Shown: piece after piece, positions 33,918 to 42,276 of the stretch
How positions within the stretch are numbered: position 1 is the stretch's first letter
Layout of the letters: each line of letters begins with the position of its first letter
Assembly (NCBI RefSeq): GCF_017565645.3
Contig: NZ_CP086136.1
Span: forward strand, 558,001 to 622,000
Length of the DNA: 64,000 bases
Direction of reading: 5' to 3'
From: Bradyrhizobium barranii subsp. barranii
Lineage (GTDB): Bacteria > Pseudomonadota > Alphaproteobacteria > Rhizobiales > Xanthobacteraceae
Notes under the pieces: model-generated
Seen by the model: only the letters and a program-made list of their open reading frames with translations
The model's database searches: none
What the model was told of the DNA's origin: nothing
Made by a program: the position numbers and the translations under genes

Positions 33918-35597
33918 ATGCCTTCGCTCGACGCGCGCGATGTGGCAAGTCTCCTGCGAGAGTACGCGCAGCGCACCGCCTTGCGAGGCGGCAATCCCTA
34001 CCGGGCGAAAGCCTACTCTCGGGCCGCCGACAGCCTGGCGGCTCTTGCCGTCCCTCTGGACGTGCTCATCGCCGAAGACCGGCTTACGGAGATCCCGGGG
34101 GTCGGCGACGCGATAACCGACATCATCACCAAGCTTCACATAACGGGCAGTCATCCCAGCCTCGAAAAGCTGCGGAAGGAGATTCCCGAGGGCGTGCTCG
34201 AGATGCTCGCTGTGCCCGGCCTTCGTTCGGAGAAGGTGCTGCGCCTCTACAAGGATCTCGGCATCGCTTCGCTCGCGGAATTGGAAGCCGCTGCCAAGGA
34301 CGACCGCATCAAGAAGGCAAAAGGACTCGGCGCCGCGCTGCAGACCAAAATCCTGCAGAACCTAGCGATCGCCAAAAGTGGAGAAGGTCGCCTTCACTTG
34401 CACCGTGCCGCCGCCTTGCTCGAGCACGCGCGTGATTCCATCCGGAATGCCCGGCCCGAACTCAAGCGCGCGACGTTCGCCGGTGATTTCCGTCGAGGCT
34501 GCGAACTCGTCGGCGACCTCGCAATCGTTGCGGAGGCGGCCAAGCCGGACAAGACCTTGACGCCACCGGCCCACGGGCTGCAAATCCGAGTATCTGACCG
34601 CAAGCACTTCGGCGCTGCTCTCCTCTTCGCGACAGGCTCCGCCACTCATATCGAACAACTCCGAGCTTTGGCTGCGGAAAAGAGGATGCGATTGGAGCCC
34701 GACGGCTTGCACAAGGGGCGCACCCTAATCGCCAGCGAGGAGGCGGAGATCTACCGCGCCCTCGGTCTGCCCTTCATCGACCCTGAGCTCCGGGAAGGGC
34801 GCGGCGAGATCGAAGCGGCTCTGAAAGGCAAGCTTCCAAAGCTCGTCACCGATCAGGACCTGCGCGGCATCCTTCACTGCCACACCGATGCCTCCGACGG
34901 CACCGAGACCCTGGAGACCATGGCGAAGGCGACGCGCCAGCGAGGCTTCGAGTATTTCGGCGTCGCCGACCATTCCAAGTCTGCCCACTATGCGGGCGGT
35001 CTCTCCGTCGAGGAGATCGCGCAGCAGCACCGGGAAGCCGACCGGCTGAACAAGCGCTTCGGCAAGGATTTCCGGATTCTGAAAGGCATCGAGTCCGACA
35101 TTCTGGCCGACGGCTCGCTCGACTATGACGACGACGTGCTGGAGCGCTTCGACTTCGTGGTGGCCAGCATCCACGATCGCTTCAAGTTGGATCGCAAGGC
35201 GCAGACGCAGCGCCTGCTTGGGGCTATTTCCGATCCCCACACGACCATCATCGGCCACATGACCGGGCGACAGCTCCAGCGGCGGCCGGGCTACGAAATC
35301 GACGTCGAGAAGGTGCTGCGTGCTTGCGCGAAGCACGATGTCGTCGTCGAAATCAATGCCCATCCATGGCGGCTCGACCTGGACTGGCGCTGGCACCAGG
35401 CGGCCCTCGACTTCGGCTGCATGCTGAGCATCAATCCGGACGCGCACTCGATTCCCGAGCTCGACCACATGCACTGGGGCGTCCTGATGGCCCGCAAGGG
35501 TGGTGTCCCCGCCGAGCGGGTCCTGAACGCGATGTCGCTTTCAGAGATCACGCGCTACCTACGCCAGAAGCGGCGCTCGCTCTCGCGGGCGGCCTGA
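33918..35597 (+). CDS. polX: PolX-like protein: family X polymerase domain plus PHP phosphoesterase
   Basis: 559 residues. N-terminal helix-hairpin-helix region (LTEIPGVGDAITDIITKLH), polymerase-X palm and C-terminal PHP domain with GILHCHTDASDG (from ~320), VADHSKSAHYAGG, HDRFKLD and SINPDAHS. The palm is damaged: after GDFRRGCELV the catalytic pair reads GDLAIV (199-204), so the second metal-binding Asp is Ala. The PHP nuclease ligands look complete. Likely a repair nuclease or PHP phosphoesterase. Confidence 0.87.
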   Translation: MPSLDARDVASLLREYAQRTALRGGNPYRAKAYSRAADSLAALAVPLDVLIAEDRLTEIPGVGDAITDIITKLHITGSHPSLEKLRKEIPEGVLEMLAVPGLRSEKVLRLYKDLGIASLAELEAAAKDDRIKKAKGLGAALQTKILQNLAIAKSGEGRLHLHRAAALLEHARDSIRNARPELKRATFAGDFRRGCELVGDLAIVAEAAKPDKTLTPPAHGLQIRVSDRKHFGAALLFATGSATHIEQLRALAAEKRMRLEPDGLHKGRTLIASEEAEIYRALGLPFIDPELREGRGEIEAALKGKLPKLVTDQDLRGILHCHTDASDGTETLETMAKATRQRGFEYFGVADHSKSAHYAGGLSVEEIAQQHREADRLNKRFGKDFRILKGIESDILADGSLDYDDDVLERFDFVVASIHDRFKLDRKAQTQRLLGAISDPHTTIIGHMTGRQLQRRPGYEIDVEKVLRACAKHDVVVEINAHPWRLDLDWRWHQAALDFGCMLSINPDAHSIPELDHMHWGVLMARKGGVPAERVLNAMSLSEITRYLRQKRRSLSRAA

Positions 35598-35675
35598 TCG
35601 GCGTATGCTGAGCGTTGGGAAGCAATCAAAAGTTTCCCGGACCGACCGATTATTATTGCTGACTGAGAGATACCG

Positions 35676-35915
35676 ATGACAGACATTTCTAAGATTAAGG
35701 AACACATGGACGTGATTTCGTCGGATAGGAAGATGGTCGGAAAAGTCGATCATCTGGACGGAACCGATAAGATCAAGCTGACGAAGCAGAGTTCGCCGGA
35801 CGGTCAGCATCATCACTTCATTCCGCTCTCATGGGTCGATCACGTCGATCAGCACGTGCATCTCAATAAGACAGGCGCCGACATCACCTCACACTGGCAG
35901 CACGCTCAAAGCTGA
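35676..35915 (+). CDS. DUF2171 protein
   Basis: 79 residues. MTDISKIKEHMDVISSDRK, VGKVDHLDGTDKIKLTK, HHHFIPLSWVDHVDQHVHLN: a PRC-barrel-like fold typical of DUF2171. Cytosolic; function unknown. Confidence 0.85.
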   Translation: MTDISKIKEHMDVISSDRKMVGKVDHLDGTDKIKLTKQSSPDGQHHHFIPLSWVDHVDQHVHLNKTGADITSHWQHAQS

Positions 35916-36043
35916 CCAACCGACCGGTCAACCCATGCATCACTGCGGCAAAGGCGTCCAAAACCACGTAGGCGCGCCACCTGCCCGACTCTAAGAACGG
36001 TCCCGCCGCCGGCCCGTTTCCAGCGCGAAGCCAAGGAGCAACA

Positions 36044-36394
36044 ATGGCGGATCAGGCACGATATGGAGCGCTGAAGGGCGCAGCCGCGGCAGGCGCATTC
36101 GCTCCGGTCGGATCAGCGGGGCACATTGCGCTCGGACAACATCGTAGGCACCACTTCAGCAAAGCGACCCTTGACCGCATAGTCCTGGTGGAAGGCCACG
36201 GCGTCGAAGGCGACGCCCACGCCGGCGCGTTCGTTCGGCACCGCTACCTTGTCCGTCGCCGCCTGCCCAAGTTCCGGCAGTTCCATCTGATCCCATCCTA
36301 GCTCTTGGCGTCCCTTCTTGATGCCGGCTTCGAGGTCCCTGCGGGCGACCTCGGCGAGAACATCACCACTGCCGGTCTGGACCTCGAGCGGATG
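36044..36394 (+). pseudogene. MOSC-domain protein remnant A (N-terminal half)
   Basis: After a foreign start (MADQARYGALKGAA) the frame becomes MOSC-like: HFSKATLDRIVLVEGHGVEG, DAHAGAFVRHRYLVRR, FHLIPS. A TAG at 36299-36301 interrupts it where family members have a Glu; the frame then continues DAGFEVPAGDLGENITTAGL and ends at DLERM exactly where a fragment of a different gene on the other strand begins (36395). The C-terminal half is missing here; C-terminal pieces of the same family sit at 44.4 and 49.1 kb. Confidence 0.78.
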
Positions 36395-36450
36395 ACGCCA
36401 CATCGAGGGCGCCTCGCTCAGTGCCTTGCGGCCGACCTGCGGCAATCTGA
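36395..36450 (-). pseudogene. C-terminal scrap of a small-protein gene related to 45239-45439
   Basis: The - strand reads LPQVGRKALSEAPSMWR. The gene at 45239-45439 ends with LRQVGRDALSRAPTMWR and a stop. Here the stop is lost and the sequence runs straight into the MOSC remnant, so this is a break point. Confidence 0.65.
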
Positions 36451-36591
36451 AACCCATCACAGTAGACGCACTAGCTTCGCCCGAACTGGAACAATTGTCC
36501 AAGCGATCTAATTGAAGTTTGTTACGACTTAGCTGGGATGACACGGAGTTTTCCTGGAGAAGCGTGTAGTTGATCAGGAAAGGTGCTTCAC

Positions 36592-36780
36592 ATGGATCAC
36601 GGACGAAAATCATCAAAAGCGGGGGAACAGGCCGCTGAAGGCTTGCGCGAGGCGACTGCTAAGGAAGAAGCGAAAAACGAGACCAAGTCGGGACACGATC
36701 TAGCTAAGGGCGCTGACCGCTTTGAAGAACGATCTAAAAGCTCCGATGGAAGAAGCGCAAAAGAAAAACAAAAAGGGTGA
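36592..36780 (+). CDS. Small Lys/Glu-rich hydrophilic protein
   Basis: 62 residues from ATG 36592 (ribosome site AGGAAAGG). Highly charged, no hydrophobic core (EGLREATAKEEAKNETKSG), as in disordered or stress-type proteins. No known domain. Confidence 0.5.
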   Translation: MDHGRKSSKAGEQAAEGLREATAKEEAKNETKSGHDLAKGADRFEERSKSSDGRSAKEKQKG

Positions 36781-36913
36781 ATGTAAGACCCGGCGTGGCG
36801 TCCGCCACTGGCTCATCTGCGAAGCGGTCCTGAGCCAACGAAGGTCCGCTCATCGAGGTACACTCCGACAATGCTCTCGGAGCGTTCGTCCGGTGGACGT
36901 TTTGGAGAACTGA

Positions 36914-37177
36914 ATGGGCCGCACGTCGAGTTTGCCGAAACGCCTGCAGCCGATGCTCGCGACCTTGACAGATGATCCGTTCGACGATCCCGCCTGGGTC
37001 TTCGAAGACAAATACGACGGCTTCCGTATGATTGCCGAAATCAGGGACGGCAGGGCCGCTCTCTACAGCCGCAACGGCAAGCTTATCAGCCGCAGCTATA
37101 CCGAGGTGGCCGCAGCGCTCGAGATGGTGAAGGGCGACGCCGTGATCGATGGCGAGTTGGTCGCGATCGGAAAAGAC
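36914..37177 (+). pseudogene. LigD-like ATP-dependent DNA ligase, 5' part
   Basis: First 88 codons of a second ligase. RLQPMLATLTDDPFDDPAWV, then motif I FEDKYDGFRM with the adenylation Lys, and DAVIDGELVAIGKD. The IS21-family element enters after GKD; the reading continues at 39897 as GVSHFQLLQ. Joined across the element, the two parts make about 316 residues, close to the intact paralogue at 16927. Confidence 0.9.
37169..37177. repeat. Target-site duplication, left copy
   Basis: GGAAAAGAC, repeated exactly at 39888-39896. Removing the element and one copy restores the ligase reading frame. Confidence 0.85.
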
Positions 37178-37283
37178 CCCGTGGGTCGGTCAAAATCCCC
37201 CGGGTATGGTCACTTGAAACTCCCCCACCTGATGATCGCCGTCAGCGCCGCTGAACAGCAGTAGCCGGTCAGGCAGGACGTTT

Positions 37284-39041
37284 ATGTTCGACCCCTTTAG
37301 CCAGCAAGGGGCCGGGGAGTTGAACGTCTTGAAGCGACATCTGCAAAGCACCGTACTTACATTACTTGATCGCAACACCAGCCAGCGCGAGATTCACCGG
37401 CTGACGGGTGTCGATCGCAAGACGATCCGGCGTTATCAGGCGCTGCGGGCCGGTGCGGAGGCAAATTCCCCCGGGGAAGTGACCACCGGCTCGGTGAGCG
37501 CGGACGGCCAAATTCCTCCACCCCGACCACCGGCTTTTGGGACATCGGAAGCGACGGTCACCAGCAGCCTGGCCCGTTCGGCTTGCGAAGCGCATCGGAC
37601 GTGGATCGAAGAACAGGTCCGGCTGAAGCGGAACGCGCAGGCGATTTACCAGGACCTGGTTGATCAATTTGGCTTTCCGTCCAGCTACCAGAGTGTCAAG
37701 CGGTTTGTGCGCCGGTTGCGGCACGCTGATCCTGAGCAGTTTGATCGTCTTGAGTTCCTCCCCGGCGAGGAAGCTCAGGTCGACTATGGCGAGGGCGCGC
37801 CGACGGTTGATCCGAAGAGCGGGCGGTACCGTCGTCCCCGCCTGTTCGTGATGACGCTACGCTACTCGCGGCGCAGCTTCCGGCGGGTAGTCTGGAAGTC
37901 CAGCCAACAAGTCTGGGCGCAGCTCCACGAAGAGGCGTTCCGGTATTTTGGCGGGGTCCCCAGCTATGTCGTGCTCGACAACCTGAAGGAAGGCGTCCTC
38001 AAGCCGGATTTGTACGAGCCCCAGCTCAACCCGATTTACAGCGCGATGCTGGCTCATTACGCCGTGGTCGCCGATCCCGCGCGCGTGGCCGATCCAAATC
38101 GGAAAGGATGCGTCGAGAATGCGATTCAACATACCCAGGGCACTGCGCTGGCCGGACGGCGCTTCGAGACGCTGGAGGCGCAAAACGAGTTCTTGAGGCA
38201 CTGGGAGGAGAACTGGGCTTCCAAACGCATCCACGGCAGCACGCGCCGTCAGGTCGAGGCGATGTTCCAGGAAGAGAAGCCGCACCTGCGGCCGCTGCCT
38301 GTCGCTCCCTTCCGCATCTTCACCGAAGTCGTCCGGACTGTCTGCGACGACACCACCGTACGCGTCGACAACAGCTATTACGCCGCGCGGCCCGCGCCGA
38401 TCGGCAGCCAGGTCGTCGTGCGCATCTACACCACCACGATCGAGATCCGTGATCGCCACACCCGTGCGCTGCTGCGTGTTCATTCCCGGATGGCGCACCC
38501 CGGTTCTGTCGTCCTGCCGACCAGCGAACGGCCGTTCAACCCGTCGCGGCAAACCGCCGTGCTGCTGGCGAGCGCCGAGCGCATCGGACCGCAGACCAGG
38601 GCCTTGTGCCAGCAGGTGTTCGACACCGAAGGGCGCCCCGGACAGCGCGCGATGTGGGGCATTGTCGGGCTGGGCCGGAAGTATCCGGCGCGGCTGGTCG
38701 AGCAGGCCTGCGCGCACGCCATCGACAACCGCATCTACCGCTACAAGCACGTGCGTGCGACCGTCGAGCGGTTGTTCGAACAGGCGATCGAGCAGGTTGG
38801 AGTGACGCCACAGCCGGCATCGCCGCTCACCCAGGATCATCCGCTGATCCGTACCCCCGCGGAATACGGCGACCTCTTCAGCCGCGCTGTGCGGCGCGAC
38901 GCCGACGACAATGGTCGGCAGGCCGAGGCTCACGACGATCACGCCACGGCAATCCGCGCTCGTGTCGCCTGCGCAACCCCGGCCAACTCCGGCGCCACGA
39001 GCGCTCCCGCTGCACCTTCTCACCTTAAACTGGAGACCTAG
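37284..39041 (+). CDS. istA: IS21-family transposase IstA
   Basis: 585 residues. N-terminal helix-turn-helix (RNTSQREIHRLTGVDRKTIR), then an RNase H-like integrase core with the acidic residues in EEAQVDYGEGA, SYVVLDNLKEGVL and the Glu of GCVENAIQHTQ. C-terminal beta-rich domain (VRVDNSYYAARPAPIG). Four bases separate its stop from istB. Confidence 0.95.
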   Translation: MFDPFSQQGAGELNVLKRHLQSTVLTLLDRNTSQREIHRLTGVDRKTIRRYQALRAGAEANSPGEVTTGSVSADGQIPPPRPPAFGTSEATVTSSLARSACEAHRTWIEEQVRLKRNAQAIYQDLVDQFGFPSSYQSVKRFVRRLRHADPEQFDRLEFLPGEEAQVDYGEGAPTVDPKSGRYRRPRLFVMTLRYSRRSFRRVVWKSSQQVWAQLHEEAFRYFGGVPSYVVLDNLKEGVLKPDLYEPQLNPIYSAMLAHYAVVADPARVADPNRKGCVENAIQHTQGTALAGRRFETLEAQNEFLRHWEENWASKRIHGSTRRQVEAMFQEEKPHLRPLPVAPFRIFTEVVRTVCDDTTVRVDNSYYAARPAPIGSQVVVRIYTTTIEIRDRHTRALLRVHSRMAHPGSVVLPTSERPFNPSRQTAVLLASAERIGPQTRALCQQVFDTEGRPGQRAMWGIVGLGRKYPARLVEQACAHAIDNRIYRYKHVRATVERLFEQAIEQVGVTPQPASPLTQDHPLIRTPAEYGDLFSRAVRRDADDNGRQAEAHDDHATAIRARVACATPANSGATSAPAAPSHLKLET

Positions 39042-39045
39042 CCAC

Positions 39046-39813
39046 ATGATGACCATGCCGGAAATTGAGCGTTGCCTACGACAGCTGCGCCTGTCGGGTG
39101 TCCGCGACACGCTGCAGACGCGCGTGCTCCAGGCGCAGGGCGCCAACCAGCCCTTCCTCGAGACCTTCTCCCTTATCCTGCAGGATGAACTGGACCGTCG
39201 TCAGTCCCGTCTTATCGAGCGGCGATACCAGCAATCCGGGCTCGACGAAAAGCTGACGCTCGCCGAGTTCGACTGGTCCTTCAATCCCAAACTGCCACGT
39301 CAGACCTGCTTCCAGCTCCACACCCTGGCGTTCATTGCCGCTGGCGAGAACGCTCTGCTTGTTGGCAAACCTGGCACCGGGAAGTCGCACATCGCCAAGG
39401 CGATTGCCTATCAGGCGATCCTGCAAAGCCACAAGGTCCAGTATCTTGAGACCGACGACTTCTTCCACCGCTACGCCCTGAACTCTCCGGCACAACGCGA
39501 GGTCCGGCTGCGAACCATCATCGACTGCGATCTCCTCGTGCTGGACGATCTATTCCTCGCACGCGCCATCCCCGACGACGCCGGCACTTTGCTGCAGACC
39601 CTGATCCATCAGCGTTACAAACTGCGCCGCAGCGTCATCGTCACCTCCAATCGCGTCGTGCAGGATTGGGGGGCATACCTTGGGGACAACACTATGAGCA
39701 CGACGATCCTCGATCGCCTTATGCATCATTGCCATCTGCTTGAGTTCGACGGACGCAGCTATCGGCTCAAAGAAGCCGCTGAAGCTCTTGCCCGGGAAAC
39801 AAACTCAAACTAA
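39046..39813 (+). CDS. istB: IS21-family helper ATPase IstB
   Basis: 255 residues. AAA+ ATPase: Walker A VGKPGTGKSHIAKAI, Walker B DCDLLVLDDLF, sensor VIVTSNRVVQDW and C-terminal TTILDRLMHHCHLLEFDG. Works with IstA to capture target DNA. Confidence 0.95.
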   Translation: MMTMPEIERCLRQLRLSGVRDTLQTRVLQAQGANQPFLETFSLILQDELDRRQSRLIERRYQQSGLDEKLTLAEFDWSFNPKLPRQTCFQLHTLAFIAAGENALLVGKPGTGKSHIAKAIAYQAILQSHKVQYLETDDFFHRYALNSPAQREVRLRTIIDCDLLVLDDLFLARAIPDDAGTLLQTLIHQRYKLRRSVIVTSNRVVQDWGAYLGDNTMSTTILDRLMHHCHLLEFDGRSYRLKEAAEALARETNSN

Positions 39814-39887
39814 CAGTCCCTTGTCCTGCCTCGCGGGTGGAGGAATTTGACTGACCACACCCGGAGGAATTTGAAGTGACCCGCGGG

Positions 39888-39896
39888 GGAAAAGAC
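39888..39896. repeat. Target-site duplication, right copy
   Basis: GGAAAAGAC, matching 37169-37177. Confidence 0.85.
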
Positions 39897-40583
39897 GGAG
39901 TATCTCATTTCCAGTTGCTTCAGAATGCCCTCCGCCATGAAGCGAAGCTGCTGTATTTCGCCTTCGATCTCATGTTCGCGAATGGAGAAGATCTGCGGAA
40001 GCGGCCTCTCCTCGAACGCAAGGAGCGGCTCAAAACCATTCTGCCGCGCCACGGGCTGATCGGTTTTAGCCGCCACCGCAAGGGGAAGGGCAGGAAGTTC
40101 TTCGCTGAGGCCGAGCGCGATGGGCTCGAAGGCATCATGGCGAAGCGCATCGACGGTGCATACGCGTCCGGAAGCCGGACTCCGGACTGGCTCAAGATCA
40201 AGACCGCGAAGCGCCAGGAGGTCGTCATCGTCGGCTTTACGGCGCCGAGGCGCACCAGGCCTTTCTTCGGTGCCTTAGTTCTTGCTGTCAGGGAGAAGGA
40301 GTCCTGGCGGTACATCGGGCATGTGGGAACGGGCTTCAGTCACCAAACGTTGGCGGAGCTTCACTCCAGGCTAACCCGGCTCCAAGTGGCGAAGTCGCCT
40401 TTTCCTGCGAAAGTGAAGGATGAGACAGTCACGACCTGGGTGAGACCTTTCTTGGTAGCCGAGGTAAAGTTCGCAGAGTGGACCACCAAGGGTGAACTGC
40501 GCCAGCCCGTCTACCTAGGCCTCAGATCCGACAAACAGGCGAAAGACGTCGTGCGCGAACAAGAGCGGCTTCGCTCGATGTGA
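39897..40583 (+). pseudogene. LigD-like ATP-dependent DNA ligase, 3' part
   Basis: Continuation of the ligase: LLYFAFDLMFANGEDLRKRP (motif III), DGLEGIMAKRIDGAY (motif IV), DWLKIKTAKRQEVVIVGF (motif V) and an OB-fold ending EVKFAEWTTKGELRQPVYLG. Reading starts right after the right direct repeat. Without the 5' part, which has the adenylation Lys, it cannot ligate. Confidence 0.9.
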
Positions 40584-40680
40584 GTCGTCTTGTCTTCCAC
40601 TCTTGGCAGCTCGAGGGAACGACGCTCAGGCGGGACCGTTCGAAAGACGTTGCAGAATTTCAGACCGAAAGGAGCGGCTG

Positions 40681-40969
40681 GTGCGCATACTCTTCGTCGA
40701 GTATGACTCGCTGATCCGGGAGCTCGTGGTGGAGGCTCGACGTCATCCACGCCTCGACCGGCGGAGAGGCACTGGCATCGTGCGGGCGAAGCGCCGCCGA
40801 TGTTCTCATCACCGACGTGCAACTGCTGGGAAGCGTCGATGGATGGCAGATCGCCGAACGCTCAAGCAGGATCCGGGATTGCGGGTTATCTACGCCATCG
40901 GCTTTTCGCCGGTCGCGCCTCGTCCGGCGGGAACGTGTTCCTGCGCAAGCCTTTCCCACCGGAGGTAGC
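40681..40969 (+). pseudogene. Response-regulator receiver remnant, frameshifted
   Basis: Three frames together give a receiver: VRILFVEYDSLIRELVVEA, then STGGEALASCG and ADVLITDVQLLGSVDGWQI, then DPGLRVIYAIGFSPVAPR and NVFLRKPFPPEVA. The phospho-acceptor Asp would be that of ITDVQL. At least two frameshifts. Ends where the yidB scrap begins. Confidence 0.75.
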
Positions 40970-41061
40970 CGAAACATGTCCGCTAATTTGTCGCGATTTT
41001 GGTAACCCGCGATTGCGAGCATGCCCAAAAGGGCAGTCATGGATGGCATTCCGCGGCTCAT
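40970..41061 (-). pseudogene. Truncated second copy of yidB (5' end only)
   Basis: MSRGMPSMTALLGMLAIAGY followed by QNRDKLADMFR, nearly identical to the first 31 codons of the gene at 31937-32398. After MFR the sequence changes to the receiver remnant on the opposite strand. Confidence 0.85.
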
Positions 41062-41131
41062 GTTAGGCTCCTAATTTTCCAAACGGGGGATCGTGGTTGC
41101 GCGAGAGGTCGGAAGCATGGGCCGGCAACTC

Positions 41132-41863
41132 TCACAACTGTTTGGTCTTTTCCTTCGCGGCCTGGGTGGCATCAGTCCCCGCTTGCCTCATCCGATCGAC
41201 TGCCTCGGCTCCCATGTCGCTCGCTTCGGCCACGAGCGTATCGGCAGCTTCGCGCAGCGCCTGAGACACGGCGGATCCGCGCCTGCTCAGATCATCCTTC
41301 ACTTCGTCGCTGACCTCGCCGATGTAGTTGTCTTCCATCTGAGACGTTCGAAATGCGCTCGCAAGTGCTGCGCCTATCGCCAAGCCAACGGCGCCGATTA
41401 CCAGGGGCTGTTTCTCCATGACGTCGCCGATTGAAGACTGAGCTTTCGCCAAGGTGTCTGCTGTCGGTAGAGGACTTCCCATCTTGGCGAACTGTTCGCG
41501 AGCGTAAGCCACGCCTTCGTCGAAGCGGTCGCGGACGCTGTCCGTTGCATCAGACATCGAGCCGGCCGCAGTATCGGCGGCTGTATCTACCGTCCCGCGC
41601 GAACCGCTCCCTTCATGATCCATGTCCGGGGCGGTCGGAGGCGCTGCGGTCCGCTGCAAGCCCGAGGCTGCAGCCCGCAGATTGGTCGCACCGGCGTCGA
41701 CGACGTCTGATGCGACGGTGGCCGCGGATCGCGCAGCCCCCTTCAACTTCGCGTCCCCGACCATCAGCCAAAGTGCTCCGCCGCCGATCAGCGCGGCGGA
41801 AAGCGGGTTCTCTCGGGCTGCAGCAAGGAGACTATCAAAAAAGCCGGTTTGCGGGCCGCTCAT
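41132..41863 (-). CDS. Membrane-associated helical protein, last gene of the DUF3618 operon
   Basis: 243 residues. One hydrophobic helix near residues 20-35 (LSAALIGGGALWLMVGD), a long amphipathic Ala/Asp-rich helical region, a second hydrophobic stretch (VIGAVGLAIGAALASAF) and an alanine-rich tail. Start ATG 41863 overlaps the TGA of the previous gene (ATGA). Confidence 0.7.
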   Translation of the reverse strand: MSGPQTGFFDSLLAAARENPLSAALIGGGALWLMVGDAKLKGAARSAATVASDVVDAGATNLRAAASGLQRTAAPPTAPDMDHEGSGSRGTVDTAADTAAGSMSDATDSVRDRFDEGVAYAREQFAKMGSPLPTADTLAKAQSSIGDVMEKQPLVIGAVGLAIGAALASAFRTSQMEDNYIGEVSDEVKDDLSRRGSAVSQALREAADTLVAEASDMGAEAVDRMRQAGTDATQAAKEKTKQL

Positions 41864-42276
41864 CGCATCATTCCCTTCACGGTATCTTTGTCCTTTTCAA
41901 GCTGCCTTATGGTCTCCCGCGGAGCCAGGCTGCGCGCGTCCAGCCGCTTGATGCCCATGGCAAACAAAGCGCCCGATATGGCAGCGGCGACAATCGTGGA
42001 AGTCAGGTAGGCTAATGTTGGCGAACACCCCCCGTTGATCAACGCGGATGCCAGGGCGAACAACGCCATGACGATGGCCGGGATGACAAGGACGGCGCCC
42101 CCGGCCAAAAGTCCAAATGCTTTGCCGAGCCTTTGCACCTTTTCGCCAAGTTCGGCCTTCGCCAGGTCGACCTCATTCTGGAAAAGCTTCGTGACCTGAA
42201 CCAGCGCATCTCCGACAAGGCCCGAAATGTTGCTAAGATCGCTTTTCCCCGTTTCGATGTTGTGCTCGATGCTCAT
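41860..42276 (-). CDS. Phage holin family (holin-X/PF07332-like) membrane protein
   Basis: 138 residues. Amphipathic N-terminus (LVQVTKLFQNEVDLAKAELG) followed by two membrane helices (LLAGGAVLVIPAIVMALFAL, LTSTIVAAAISGALFAMGIK). This is the shape of the holin-X family found in DUF3618 operons. Despite the family name no phage context is present. Coupled by ATGA at both ends. Confidence 0.78.
   Translation of the reverse strand: MSIEHNIETGKSDLSNISGLVGDALVQVTKLFQNEVDLAKAELGEKVQRLGKAFGLLAGGAVLVIPAIVMALFALASALINGGCSPTLAYLTSTIVAAAISGALFAMGIKRLDARSLAPRETIRQLEKDKDTVKGMMR

Larger units (their letters stand above)
37178..39887 (+). mobile_element. IS21-family insertion sequence
   Basis: About 2.7 kb, carrying istA and istB. 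The ends are imperfect inverted repeats: left end CCCGTGGGTCGGTCAAAA, right end on the other strand CCCGCGGGTCACTTCAAA. Each end also holds a second related unit (left GGTCACTTGAAACTCCCC; right, reversed, GGTCAGTCAAATTCCTCC), as expected for the multiple transposase sites of this family. Flanked by a 9-base direct repeat. Both genes are intact, so it may still be active. Confidence 0.93.

Noticed and set aside
37857..39146. 429-codon open frame on the - strand opposite istA
   Set aside because: Antisense shadow of a strong transposase gene in GC-rich DNA; no motifs or ribosome site.
41860..42276. Holin-like gene as evidence of a prophage
   Set aside because: The family name is misleading; neighbours are DUF3618-type stress genes, with no lysin, capsid or integrase.
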